This document shows, one piece after another, positions 1 through 6,376 of a stretch of DNA of 9,741 nucleotides. Under the pieces are notes generated by a model. It made no database searches, was not told the DNA's origin, and worked only from the letters and a program-made list of their open reading frames with translations. The stretch comes from an uncultured bacterium (GTDB lineage Bacteria; Bacillota; Clostridia; Lachnospirales; Lachnospiraceae). The translations under genes and the position numbers were made by a program. Where the stretch lies: NCBI GenBank assembly GCA_947088515.1, contig CAMUHA010000129.1:1-9741 (forward strand), given 5' to 3'. Every line of letters begins with the position of its first letter. The stretch's first letter is position 1.

Positions 1-1074
1 GTTCCTATTATTATGGGACAGAATATGGGAACTTGTGTAACTGCAATGATATCGGCCATAGGAGCCAATAAAAATGCAAAAAGGACAGCGATGGTCCATT
101 TGTCATTTAATGCAATTGGGACGGTGGTGTGGCTGGCAGTCTTTATTCTGGTTAAAGCGGCTTTTCATCCATTGTTTTTGGACAATCCGGCCTCTTTACA
201 AGGGATTGCAGCTGTCCACTCGGCATTTAATATTTTATGTACGCTGCTCATGCTTCCCTTGTCTGGACTTCTTCTGCGCTTTGTAACCAAAATTGTTCCA
301 GGTGCGGAAAAACCAGAGATACATGTAGAATTGGACGAACGTCTCCTGGTTACTCCGCCGGTAGCCTTAGAGCGTTGCAATAAGGTCGCAGCGGATATGG
401 CCAAAACAGCTGTTTCTTCTTTGCAGGAGGGGCTTCGGGTCTTGTCCGCATACTCACCGGATGTGGCAAATTCTATCCGTGAAAAAGAAGAAAAGACAGA
501 TTATTATGAAGATATTCTTGGAACTTATCTTGTGAGGCTTAGCGCCAGGCAGATTAGTGAATCAGACAGTATGGAGGCGGCAAAGCTGCTAAAAACAATC
601 AGTGATTTTGAGAGGATTGCTGACCATGCGGTAAATATCCTGGAATCCGCAGAGGAAATGAGGGAGAAGAGACTACGGTTTACAGACGCGGCGTATCATG
701 AGCTTACCGTAATCTGTCAGGCAGTTGGTGAAATTCTTGATTTGTCTATTAGAGCATTTCTGGAAGATGACAAGGAGGCAGCTGCCATGGTGGAGCCTCT
801 CGAACAGGTAATAGATTATCTGAAAGAACAAATGCGCACACGTCATATTTTCCGTATGCAGCAGGGAGAATGCTCAATAAACGCAGGATTTATCTGGTCG
901 GACCTTCTTACTAATTTAGGGCGTACATCGGACCACTGCTCAAATATTGCAGGATGTGTGATTGATATTGCAAGTCAGAATATGAATCTGCATGAATCTC
1001 TGCGTGAGTTTCAAAATGACAGCCCGGATTTCCGGCAGAAATATAGTGAATTTAAAAGCAAGTATGCCTTATAG
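1..1074 (+). CDS. Na/Pi cotransporter family protein with PhoU-like domain (5' partial)
   Basis: Membrane sodium:phosphate symporter of the NptA/NaPi-II-related family; only the C-terminal part is present. The frame is open from base 1, and the methionine at 13 is internal because the preceding residues (VPII) continue the family pattern. Numbered from that Met, GQNMGTCVTA (2-11) is the conserved substrate-site repeat motif. Hydrophobic segments at about 26-49 and 66-90 are the last membrane helices. From about 118 to 320 lies a helical PhoU-like domain with both characteristic motifs, ERIADHAVNI (200-209) and GRTSDHCSNIA (303-313). Family members are usually around 550-600 aa, so roughly 200 or more residues are missing upstream. 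PhoU-like tails are thought to be regulatory; phosphate import is the family assignment, not shown here. The stop TAG (1072-1074) lies within the loop of a terminator hairpin. Confident on family, less on exact substrate. Confidence 0.9.
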   Translation, partial: VPIIMGQNMGTCVTAMISAIGANKNAKRTAMVHLSFNAIGTVVWLAVFILVKAAFHPLFLDNPASLQGIAAVHSAFNILCTLLMLPLSGLLLRFVTKIVPGAEKPEIHVELDERLLVTPPVALERCNKVAADMAKTAVSSLQEGLRVLSAYSPDVANSIREKEEKTDYYEDILGTYLVRLSARQISESDSMEAAKLLKTISDFERIADHAVNILESAEEMREKRLRFTDAAYHELTVICQAVGEILDLSIRAFLEDDKEAAAMVEPLEQVIDYLKEQMRTRHIFRMQQGECSINAGFIWSDLLTNLGRTSDHCSNIAGCVIDIASQNMNLHESLREFQNDSPDFRQKYSEFKSKYAL

Positions 1075-1093
1075 CGGGGCATACTTGCTTTTT
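1054..1093. terminator. Probable bidirectional intrinsic terminator
   Basis: A perfect 15-bp inverted repeat, AAAAGCAAGTATGCC (1054-1068) and GGCATACTTGCTTTT (1078-1092), with a 9-nt loop, ends in a T run on the plus strand. On the minus strand the same hairpin also ends in four U residues. It sits between the convergent phosphate transporter and lipoprotein genes, so it can serve both. Its left arm encodes the last codons of the transporter and the stop codon lies in the loop. Confidence 0.88.
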
Positions 1094-1124
1094 AAATGCG
1101 TGAGAAAATTTCAATTAAAATCAA

Positions 1125-1898
1125 TTACTCAAATGTAATGCTCCAGTTACTAATCTGAAAACAGATGATGATATCTCCTGCGGGAATCTGGACACTGCCG
1201 GAAACTTCCGTTTCATCTTCATCATTTATTTCTATTATTTCTTTCCACTGTTTATCCGCCAGATTATAAAATACTGCCATTGCCCCATAAACGGAATTGT
1301 TGGAAAGCTCCCGTGTAAAGGTATAGTTCAGGGTGGTGGGCTCCGAAAAAGTATACAGGAAAGTATAGGGGAAAGGGCCTTTTATTGTATCTGGAAGTTC
1401 ATCCAGTCTTTGTACCGGACGCGCAAGGGCAAGCAGACTGCATTTGTAATCATTAAGGCTTTTGGCTGTAAAAGTGCATTCTCCGGCAGACATATCCAGC
1501 AGCTTCCAAAAGCCGTATTCTCCGTCTGAACCAGTGATAGGTATATTTTCGCCCTCAAGTCCTAGCTGCTTACTTTCAATTTGAAGCTGCGCTTTATCAT
1601 CTCCCTGTGCAGTAACAAGAAACATATACTGTCCGTCGAAAGGAATACGGGCTTTAAAGGTTATTTCCTCTGCCTTGCTAAAATCGTGGGAAGGAATACC
1701 TTCCGGTGTGGTGAACCCTCTGGGAGCATAATCGTATTCTGAAGGTCCATTATTGGGAAGTGCATTATAAGCAATATCTGAAAGGGACTTATCAGGCGTG
1801 TCTGTCTGGGAAGACGGGCTATCGTCATTGAACTTCTGACTGCCGCAGGCAGTTAAAAAAATACACAATATTAAAATTAGAATCATCTGTTTTCTCAT
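1125..1898 (-). CDS. Putative lipoprotein of unknown function
   Basis: A 257-aa protein with a type II (lipoprotein) signal peptide: MRK, a hydrophobic core (5-15) and lipobox LTAC with the acylated cysteine at 18, followed by a Ser/Asp/Pro-rich linker (about 20-60). It is therefore predicted to be anchored on the outer face of the membrane. Residues about 75-160 and 185-257 look all-beta and both contain a short aG(E/D)-led strand (AGECTFTAKS, AGDIIICFQIS). This could be a tandem pair of beta-sandwich domains, loosely like PPC-type domains, but that is only inference and I do not recognise the family. The start has a plausible ribosome binding site (AGGTG on the minus strand, 1909-1913). It follows the CPCC gene with a 32-nt gap containing no promoter or terminator, so co-transcription is likely. 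Confidence 0.8.
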   Translation of the reverse strand: MRKQMILILILCIFLTACGSQKFNDDSPSSQTDTPDKSLSDIAYNALPNNGPSEYDYAPRGFTTPEGIPSHDFSKAEEITFKARIPFDGQYMFLVTAQGDDKAQLQIESKQLGLEGENIPITGSDGEYGFWKLLDMSAGECTFTAKSLNDYKCSLLALARPVQRLDELPDTIKGPFPYTFLYTFSEPTTLNYTFTRELSNNSVYGAMAVFYNLADKQWKEIIEINDEDETEVSGSVQIPAGDIIICFQISNWSITFE

Positions 1899-1930
1899 AA
1901 GATGCTTTCACCTGCTTTCCATATAAAATA

Positions 1931-2242
1931 TTACGTTTCATTGCTATGTGGTTTCCTGACATAAGGCAGCATATCCTGCGTGCAGGCGCCAAATAAACGG
2001 TAGTTTTTTTGTGCGGACCTTAATGTCAATCCATGATTGGCGGCTGATGGAATATCTAACAGTTCTTCCATAGCCGGTTTCCTGTTATAATACATTCCTA
2101 CAATCGGAGATACAGAAAAATTTAAATAGGTATCATCTTCCCAGAAGCAAACGGAGCATATATCAAATTCACCTCTTGAATCCAATGTCTTATATCCGCA
2201 GCACAAACATTGATATTTTTCCAAGATTTCATCCTCCGACAT
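1931..2242 (-). CDS. CPCC family cysteine-rich protein
   Basis: A 103-aa soluble protein matching the Cys_rich_CPCC family. Residues 12-20 read CLCCGYKTL (the family's usual CPCC with Leu in place of Pro), followed by DICSVCFWEDD (27-37); C12, C14/C15, C29 and C32 can form a zinc-binding knuckle. The C-terminal part, HGLTLRSAQKNYRLFGAC, is the family's typical second block. The molecular role is not known to me; family members are often found as solitary small genes in Bacillota. The start is uncertain. ATG at 2242 has no ribosome binding site and would be about 10 nt from the predicted transcription start. A GGAGG inside the reading frame (2237-2233) sits 8 nt before an in-frame TTG at 2224, which would give a 97-aa product beginning just before the cysteine motif. 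It is probably the first gene of an operon with the downstream lipoprotein. Confidence 0.85.
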   Translation of the reverse strand: MSEDEILEKYQCLCCGYKTLDSRGEFDICSVCFWEDDTYLNFSVSPIVGMYYNRKPAMEELLDIPSAANHGLTLRSAQKNYRLFGACTQDMLPYVRKPHSNET

Positions 2243-2259
2243 TGTATTTTGTTACTTAT

Positions 2260-2289
2260 ATTATAGATGAAGATATAAAAAAATGTAAA
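2260..2289 (-). promoter_or_regulatory. Sigma-A type promoter for the CPCC-lipoprotein operon
   Basis: Read on the minus strand, TTTACA (2289-2284) and a perfect TATAAT (2265-2260) are separated by 18 nt. Transcription would start near 2253, only about 10 nt before the annotated ATG of the CPCC gene. The short leader supports either a near-leaderless message or the downstream TTG start. Confidence 0.7.
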
Positions 2290-2328
2290 GTATTTCAAGT
2301 CTTTTTTCGGTGTAGTTTCATAAAAATA

Positions 2329-2357
2329 TTGACAATGGTATGAAATCGTACTATGAT
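2329..2357 (+). promoter_or_regulatory. Strong sigma-A type promoter for marR-MATE
   Basis: Consensus TTGACA (2329-2334) and TATGAT (2352-2357) lie 17 nt apart, predicting a start near 2364. It is divergent from the CPCC promoter with about 40 nt between the -35 boxes. The spacer is almost entirely occupied by a candidate operator, implying tight repression when the regulator is bound. Confidence 0.88.
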
Positions 2358-2379
2358 ATATACGGTACGATTTCGTACC
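2337..2379 (+). promoter_or_regulatory. Tandem MarR operator sites
   Basis: Site 2, GGTACGATTTCGTACC (2364-2379), is a palindrome with 7-bp perfect arms around TT and covers the predicted transcription start. Site 1, GGTATGAAATCGTACT (2337-2352), is a weaker copy lying between the -35 and -10 boxes. The two are also mutual inverted repeats: 2337-2351 matches the reverse complement of 2365-2379 at 14 of 15 positions. Their centres are 27 bp apart. Palindromes of about 16 bp over a promoter in front of a marR gene are typical of autorepression by a MarR dimer, so binding by the adjacent product is the natural inference. Confidence 0.75.
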
Positions 2380-2383
2380 TTTA

Positions 2384-2440
2384 ATGCAGCATACCAGGCG
2401 CTGCCTGCAATATGCGGGAGATGTAAATTCCGGAGATTAG
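2384..2440 (+). other. Possible upstream ORF (leader peptide) in the marR leader
   Basis: An 18-codon frame, MQHTRRCLQYAGDVNSGD, begins about 20 nt after the predicted transcription start and ends in the loop of the second leader hairpin. It has no visible Shine-Dalgarno sequence, so translation is doubtful. The position of its stop relative to the hairpin is what makes it worth recording. Confidence 0.2.
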
Positions 2441-2462
2441 CGCTGCACACAAAAGTCTCCGG
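2389..2462 (+). promoter_or_regulatory. Structured 5' leader of marR (two hairpins)
   Basis: Hairpin 1 combines GCATA/TATGC (2389-2393 with 2411-2415) and CAGGC/GCCTG (2395-2399 with 2403-2407). Hairpin 2 pairs CCGGAGA (2430-2436) with TCTCCGG (2456-2462) across a 19-nt loop. The CTCC inside the right arm of hairpin 2 (2457-2460) could instead pair with GGAG of the ribosome binding site (2473-2476), so the two structures exclude each other. There is no U run, so this is not a terminator; a translational effect is conceivable but unproven. Confidence 0.4.
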
Positions 2463-2489
2463 GCTTTGGAAAGGAGTATGGTTATAAAA

Positions 2490-2927
2490 ATGAAAAACTA
2501 TATATCAAATGAAATGAAGCGGTTCAATTATCTGCTAGGGGAGATTGAGGCGGTTTACCATGAAGTATTTTTTAAATTGGGACTATCCGACAGCGCGGCA
2601 AAGATTCTCTATACGATTTGTGACGAAGGGGATGGGTGTTTGCTCCGGGAGGTCCGGCGTCATTCTGGATTGAACAAGCAGACAGTAAATTCTGCCATTC
2701 GAAAAATGGAGACAGAGAAAATTTTGTATTTAAAGCAGGCGGATTCTAAAAATAAAAGAGTCCACCTGACAGAAGAGGGAAAAGAGCTGGCACAAAGGAC
2801 TGTATTGCGGGTAATAAAGGCTGAAAATGAAATATTTTCTTCCTGGTCAGAGTCGGATATGGAAAAGTACCTTGCTCTTACAGAAGATTTTTTAAAGATG
2901 CTAAAAGAAAAATCCCCCCAAATATAG
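2490..2927 (+). CDS. MarR family transcriptional regulator
   Basis: A 145-aa winged helix-turn-helix regulator of normal MarR length. N-terminal helices (1-45) and the C-terminal helix (about 103-140) form the dimerisation region. The HTH spans about 48-78, with LNKQTVNSAIRKMETE as the recognition helix, and the wing carries DSKNKRVHLTEEGKELA (85-101), close to the MarR consensus. I start at ATG 2490, giving MKNYISNEMKRF, 13 nt after AAGGAG (2471-2476). ATG 2478 is only 1 nt from that site, and the TTG at 2466 lies before it. The gene is 53 nt upstream of a MATE pump with no terminator between, and its promoter has two palindromic sites. It is therefore inferred to be a ligand-responsive autorepressor of the pump operon, analogous in layout to MepR. 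The inducing ligand is unknown. Confidence 0.92.
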   Translation: MKNYISNEMKRFNYLLGEIEAVYHEVFFKLGLSDSAAKILYTICDEGDGCLLREVRRHSGLNKQTVNSAIRKMETEKILYLKQADSKNKRVHLTEEGKELAQRTVLRVIKAENEIFSSWSESDMEKYLALTEDFLKMLKEKSPQI

Positions 2928-2980
2928 CATTGTATTAGCAGAAACAAAATGAATCACAAGGGATATGCGGAGGTATAAAA

Positions 2981-4306
2981 ATGATACAGTTATCAGATCA
3001 CTTTAATTACAGACGTTTGCTTTTGTTTACTTTTCCATCAGTGGTTATGCTGGTGTTTACTTCAATTTATGGTGTGGTTGATGGTTTTTTTGTGTCAAAT
3101 TATGTAGGAAAAACAGCATTTACAGCTGTCAATTTTATCATGCCTGTTTTACTGATATTAGGGTGTATTGGTTTTATGTTTGGCGCTGGAGGCGGCGCTT
3201 TGATTGCACTAACAATAGGAAAAGGCGATCGGGAAAAGGCAAACCAGATTTTTTCCATGCTGGTTTACATTTCTTTGGCAAGCGGCGCTGTTCTTGCATT
3301 TTTGGGAATTTTATTCCTGCGCCTTATATTATCTTTTCTTGGAGCCGAAGGGCAGATGCTGGAAGATTGTATTATCTATGGCAAAATTATTTTACTTGCG
3401 ATTCCAGCCTATATTTTGCAATATGAGTTCCAATGCCTGTTTGCAACAGCGGAAAAGCCAAAACTTGGATTATATATTACAGTTGCAGCAGGTCTTACTA
3501 ATGTGGTATTGGATGCTCTTTTTGTTGCAGCATTTTCCTGGGGACTAAGAGGAGCTGCTGCAGCCACGGCATTTTCACAGTGTGTGGGGGGAATTTTGCC
3601 TTTGATTTATTTTGCAGGAAAAAATTCCAGTCTGTTGCGGCTGACAAAAATGCAGTTTGACGGCAGGGCGCTGTTAAAGACATGCACAAACGGTTCTTCA
3701 GAGCTTATGAGCAATATTTCTTCTTCTTTGGTAAGTATGTTATATAATATACAGCTGTTAAAGTATGCAGGAGAGGATGGCGTAGCGGCATATGGCGTTT
3801 TAATGTATGTAAATATGATTTTTTTGGCGGCGTACATTGGATTCTCTGTAGGGGTGTCTCCAGTGATAGGATACCACTATGGTGCGGGAAATTATGAAGA
3901 ACTGAAAGGACTGCTGAAAAAGAGCCTTACTATTATCGGCGTCCTTGCTCTTTTGATGTTTGGCGCTTCGCAGGTTTTGGCAAGTCCTCTGTCAGTTATG
4001 TTTGTGGGATACGATAAGGGCTTGTTGGAAATGACTCTGCATGCCTTTGCTATTTTTGCTTTTTCATTCCTTTTTGCAGGATTTGCTATTTTTGCCTCCT
4101 CTTTTTTTACAGCTCTTAATGATGGTTTAGTGTCAGCGTTGATTTCTTTCTTAAGAGCATTGGTGTTTCAGCTTGCAGCTGTTCTTTTGCTTCCTTTTAT
4201 TTGGGGCCTGGACGGCATCTGGTTTTCAATTGTGACGGCGGAAGTAATGGCAGTAGGAGTGGCTGGTCTGTTTTTGCTGGGAAAGAAAAAGAAGTACCAT
4301 TATTAA
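2981..4306 (+). CDS. MATE family efflux transporter (MepA-like)
   Basis: A 441-aa integral membrane protein of full family length with about 12 hydrophobic helices in two MatE halves (about 15-175 and 235-400). Recognisable features are GVVDGFFVSNYVG (31-43), conserved in MepA/DinF-type members, the acidic N-lobe residue D34, NVVLD (174-178), and GVSPVIGYHYGAGN (291-304) in the second half, which mirrors the usual P/Q-x-GxNxGA motif. Such transporters export cationic drugs and metabolites using a Na+ or H+ gradient. A good ribosome binding site (GGAGG, 2969-2973) is 7 nt from the ATG. The preceding marR gene lacks a terminator, so the two are presumably co-transcribed and co-repressed. The mepR-mepA order supports a multidrug efflux role, but the actual substrate cannot be read from the sequence. 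Confidence 0.93.
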   Translation: MIQLSDHFNYRRLLLFTFPSVVMLVFTSIYGVVDGFFVSNYVGKTAFTAVNFIMPVLLILGCIGFMFGAGGGALIALTIGKGDREKANQIFSMLVYISLASGAVLAFLGILFLRLILSFLGAEGQMLEDCIIYGKIILLAIPAYILQYEFQCLFATAEKPKLGLYITVAAGLTNVVLDALFVAAFSWGLRGAAAATAFSQCVGGILPLIYFAGKNSSLLRLTKMQFDGRALLKTCTNGSSELMSNISSSLVSMLYNIQLLKYAGEDGVAAYGVLMYVNMIFLAAYIGFSVGVSPVIGYHYGAGNYEELKGLLKKSLTIIGVLALLMFGASQVLASPLSVMFVGYDKGLLEMTLHAFAIFAFSFLFAGFAIFASSFFTALNDGLVSALISFLRALVFQLAAVLLLPFIWGLDGIWFSIVTAEVMAVGVAGLFLLGKKKKYHY

Positions 4307-4463
4307 GGCGGGGTACCTGTCAATAATGGAAAAATACGGCGCCGCCTATGGCAGGGATGGATAAACAGTAATGTGACAGAATTTAATGGAATTGTATGTA
4401 CGATAATGGTAAAATGGTGTCAGGTAACTTTAAAAATTGGGTTTAATAAAATTATAGGGGGAA
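4307..4463. other. Intergenic region between MATE and CPBP genes
   Basis: In 157 nt I find no clear terminator for the MATE gene and no convincing promoter for the next gene; GATAAT (4402-4407) lacks a well-placed -35 box. TACCTGTCA (4314-4322) and TGTCAGGTA (4418-4426) form an 8-of-9 inverted repeat about 95 nt apart, which may be chance. No small gene is supported. Confidence 0.4.
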
Positions 4464-5303
4464 ATGATGAAAAGTTATATAGTTAAAACAGCTGAAAGCC
4501 ATTCAGCAGGCTGGAAATACTTTATTTCTATAGGAATTTTTATATTACTTTATACAGTTGGAATAATCGTGCCCTTGGAAGTTACACCACATTATTATAA
4601 TTTCATGTCCAGAGTCTGGAACTGGACAGAGATTCTGGTTTTATTATTATCAATTTACTACATTATTAAGACAAGGACTTTTAAGTTGAGGCAGGCTGTT
4701 ATAGGATTATTTCTTGGAGCAGTATGTCTGGTTTCATTGTTTCGGGACCCAAGAATTGTAGACATTATTGTTACAAGTATTTGTGTGATGGCTGCATTTT
4801 ATGCCGCCTGTAGGTTATATGATCAGGCGGATGTAGAAAATGTTTCTATACATACAGGTATTATGGGAAGCGTTCGATATTTTGGAATAGGAGCAGTTAT
4901 TTCCATTCCTTTGGCCTTTTTAAATGTATTATATTATTCATTAAGCCGGCAAGTGAGTGTTGGAAATATATTAAGTTCTGCTCTGTCTGCATTGAAGCCG
5001 GCAATAGCAGAGGAAGTGGTATTCCGCTTTTTTTTGCTTGCATATGCTTATTATTTATTTCAGGGAAAACCTGAAAAACGTTTTTGGAATGTATGTATTT
5101 ATATATTGCTGATTATTCCACATGAGCTGCTTCACTATCCCGATTTACTTATCAAATCGCCTGTTTGGGCGATTGTTATGTGTACATTGGGATGTATACT
5201 TTTCGGTTTGCCAATGGCAATATTAATGAAAAGAAAGAATTTGCAAATGGCAATAGGCATGCACTGGCTTATAGATTTTGTCAGGTTTGCAGCTGGTTTT
5301 TAA
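4464..5303 (+). CDS. CPBP family intramembrane glutamic endopeptidase-like protein
   Basis: A 279-aa polytopic membrane protein with about seven to eight hydrophobic segments. The CPBP (CAAX protease/bacteriocin-processing, formerly Abi) signature is visible in the C-terminal half: EEVVFR (183-188, the EExxxR motif), IIPHELLH (217-224) supplying the second-motif histidine, and HWLID (267-271) as the third motif with Asp at the usual Asn/Asp position. All catalytic or metal-site residues appear intact, so an active intramembrane protease (Rce1-like fold) is plausible. Family roles include bacteriocin self-immunity and processing, but no bacteriocin gene is present here. The start is ATG 4464 or the adjacent ATG 4467; AGGGGG (4456-4461) is an imperfect ribosome binding site that fits the second better. 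A secreted MBL-fold lipoprotein follows after 47 nt. Confidence 0.85.
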   Translation: MMKSYIVKTAESHSAGWKYFISIGIFILLYTVGIIVPLEVTPHYYNFMSRVWNWTEILVLLLSIYYIIKTRTFKLRQAVIGLFLGAVCLVSLFRDPRIVDIIVTSICVMAAFYAACRLYDQADVENVSIHTGIMGSVRYFGIGAVISIPLAFLNVLYYSLSRQVSVGNILSSALSALKPAIAEEVVFRFFLLAYAYYLFQGKPEKRFWNVCIYILLIIPHELLHYPDLLIKSPVWAIVMCTLGCILFGLPMAILMKRKNLQMAIGMHWLIDFVRFAAGF

Positions 5304-5336
5304 ATATAAAAGTTTACTCTGGAATATCATTTTTGT

Positions 5337-5341
5337 GGAGG
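5337..5341 (+). promoter_or_regulatory. Ribosome binding site fixing the MBL lipoprotein start
   Basis: GGAGG lies 9 nt before ATG 5351. The frame is open back to 5165, but that extension would overlap the CPBP gene and bury the signal peptide, so 5351 is the start. Confidence 0.85.
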
Positions 5342-5350
5342 ATTTGGATT

Positions 5351-6199
5351 ATGAAAGAAGGGAAGATGCTTTTCCTTCTGTTCTGTACATTGTTTTTTTT
5401 GTATGGCTGCAGTGAAGGGAAAGAGAATGCAGAAATGGATGAGGCGCTATTAAATCCAGGTATCTGTGTGGTTTTCTTTGATGTGGGAAAAGGAGATGCA
5501 ATTCTCATAAGGACGCAGGAACACTGTATGCTGATTGATACTGGATATGATGAAACCAGAAAAGTTATTTTAAATTATCTGGCAAAGCAGAAAATAAAGA
5601 AACTGGACTATCTGGTACTTACTCACTTTGACAAGGACCATGTGGGCGGTGCGGACCACATTTTAAAGGCAGTGGAAGTAGGAGAAGTGCTGCAGCCCAA
5701 TTATGAATCGGACAGCCGCCAGTATCAGGAATACTGTCAGGTTATGAAAGAAAAGAAAAAGGAACCGGTATATATTACAGAAACCACAGAACTGTCCTTA
5801 GATGATGCGCAGTTTCTGATTTATCCGCCCCAGAAGAAGGAATATAAAGAGGAGGATAATGATTTTTCACTGGTAATCAGTTTAAAGTATGGGAAGAGGG
5901 ATTTTCTGTTTGCAGGGGACTGTGAGCAGGAGAGATTAAAGGAGCTTTTGGAGCAAAAGGAATTTGATTTATCCCATGATATCCTAAAAGTTCCCCACCA
6001 CGGACGGAAAGAAAAAAATTCGGAGGATTTTTTGACTGCTGTTTCTCCGGAAGCGGCAGTGATTACCTGTTCAGAGGAAAAAATGACAGATAAGGAAATT
6101 GTAAAGGTGTTAGAAGAGCTGGAAAGCAGAATTTATCTTACTTTAGATGGTTCTGTTACTATTTTGTGTGACGGAGAAACATTAACATTTATACAATAA
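5351..6199 (+). CDS. Secreted MBL-fold lipoprotein, ComEC/Rec2-like hydrolase
   Basis: A 282-aa protein with a lipoprotein signal peptide (hydrophobic 6-18, lipobox LYGC, Cys20) and a metallo-beta-lactamase fold. Metal-site motifs visible are DVGKGDA (44-50, the DVGQGDA-like strand of ComEC), LIDTG (61-65), THFDKDHVGG (91-100, with H92, D94, D96 and H97), FAGD (187-190) and VPHHG (214-218). This set matches the C-terminal hydrolase domain of the competence protein ComEC/Rec2, here without the ComEC membrane channel and anchored outside the cell. ComEC-type MBL domains are linked to DNA degradation during uptake; stand-alone versions are common and mostly uncharacterised, so nuclease or phosphodiesterase activity is inference. 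It follows the CPBP gene by 47 nt with no terminator and is probably co-transcribed. No clear terminator follows it. Confidence 0.88.
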   Translation: MKEGKMLFLLFCTLFFLYGCSEGKENAEMDEALLNPGICVVFFDVGKGDAILIRTQEHCMLIDTGYDETRKVILNYLAKQKIKKLDYLVLTHFDKDHVGGADHILKAVEVGEVLQPNYESDSRQYQEYCQVMKEKKKEPVYITETTELSLDDAQFLIYPPQKKEYKEEDNDFSLVISLKYGKRDFLFAGDCEQERLKELLEQKEFDLSHDILKVPHHGRKEKNSEDFLTAVSPEAAVITCSEEKMTDKEIVKVLEELESRIYLTLDGSVTILCDGETLTFIQ

Positions 6200-6255
6200 A
6201 TACATTCACCTATATTGGGTGGAAAACGAAAACATAATTTTTGGGGCATTGTAAG

Positions 6256-6284
6256 TTGCGGGAAAACTATATATATTGTATACT
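6256..6284 (+). promoter_or_regulatory. Promoter for the chemoreceptor gene
   Basis: TTGCGG (6256-6261) and TATACT (6279-6284) are separated by 17 nt, a sigma-A type arrangement. It predicts a leader of about 83 nt before the GTG start. I see no sigma-D (motility) consensus and no c-di-GMP riboswitch core in this 174-nt gap. Confidence 0.6.
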
Positions 6285-6360
6285 ATAAATGAAGGACAAA
6301 GGAATCAGTGTGTTTTTTATGTATAAAATGGATAATAAAAACATACTAACAAATGGGAAA

Positions 6361-6376
6361 GAGAGGAATAAGGGTG
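6361..6376 (+). promoter_or_regulatory. Ribosome binding site and GTG start of the chemoreceptor
   Basis: GAGAGGA (6361-6367) lies 6 nt before GTG 6374. The in-frame ATG at 6353 has no upstream Shine-Dalgarno sequence, and this purine-rich site would lie inside its coding region. The GTG is therefore preferred. Confidence 0.7.

Noticed and set aside
2466..2489. TTG or ATG starts for the marR gene at 2466 and 2478
   Set aside because: The TTG precedes and the ATG nearly touches the AAGGAG site; ATG 2490 gives the expected MarR N-terminus.
2329..4306. Calling the cassette mepR-mepA
   Set aside because: The order and families agree, but orthology cannot be shown without comparison and the operator differs from the GTTAG motif known for MepR.
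4464..5303. Bacteriocin immunity role for the CPBP protein
   Set aside because: No precursor peptide with a double-glycine leader or bacteriocin transporter is visible nearby.
5165..5350. In-frame N-terminal extension of the MBL lipoprotein
   Set aside because: It overlaps the CPBP coding sequence in another frame, would bury the lipoprotein signal peptide, and a GGAGG is well placed for ATG 5351.
6267..6290. AT-rich repeat as a replication or recombination site
   Set aside because: It is short and coincides with the spacer and -10 box of the chemoreceptor promoter.
6353..6373. ATG start for the chemoreceptor at 6353
   Set aside because: No ribosome binding site precedes it, whereas GAGAGGA is correctly spaced before GTG 6374.
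6200..6373. c-di-GMP riboswitch or sigma-D promoter in front of the chemoreceptor
   Set aside because: I looked for the GEMM core and the flagellar promoter consensus and saw neither; a sigma-A type promoter explains the region.
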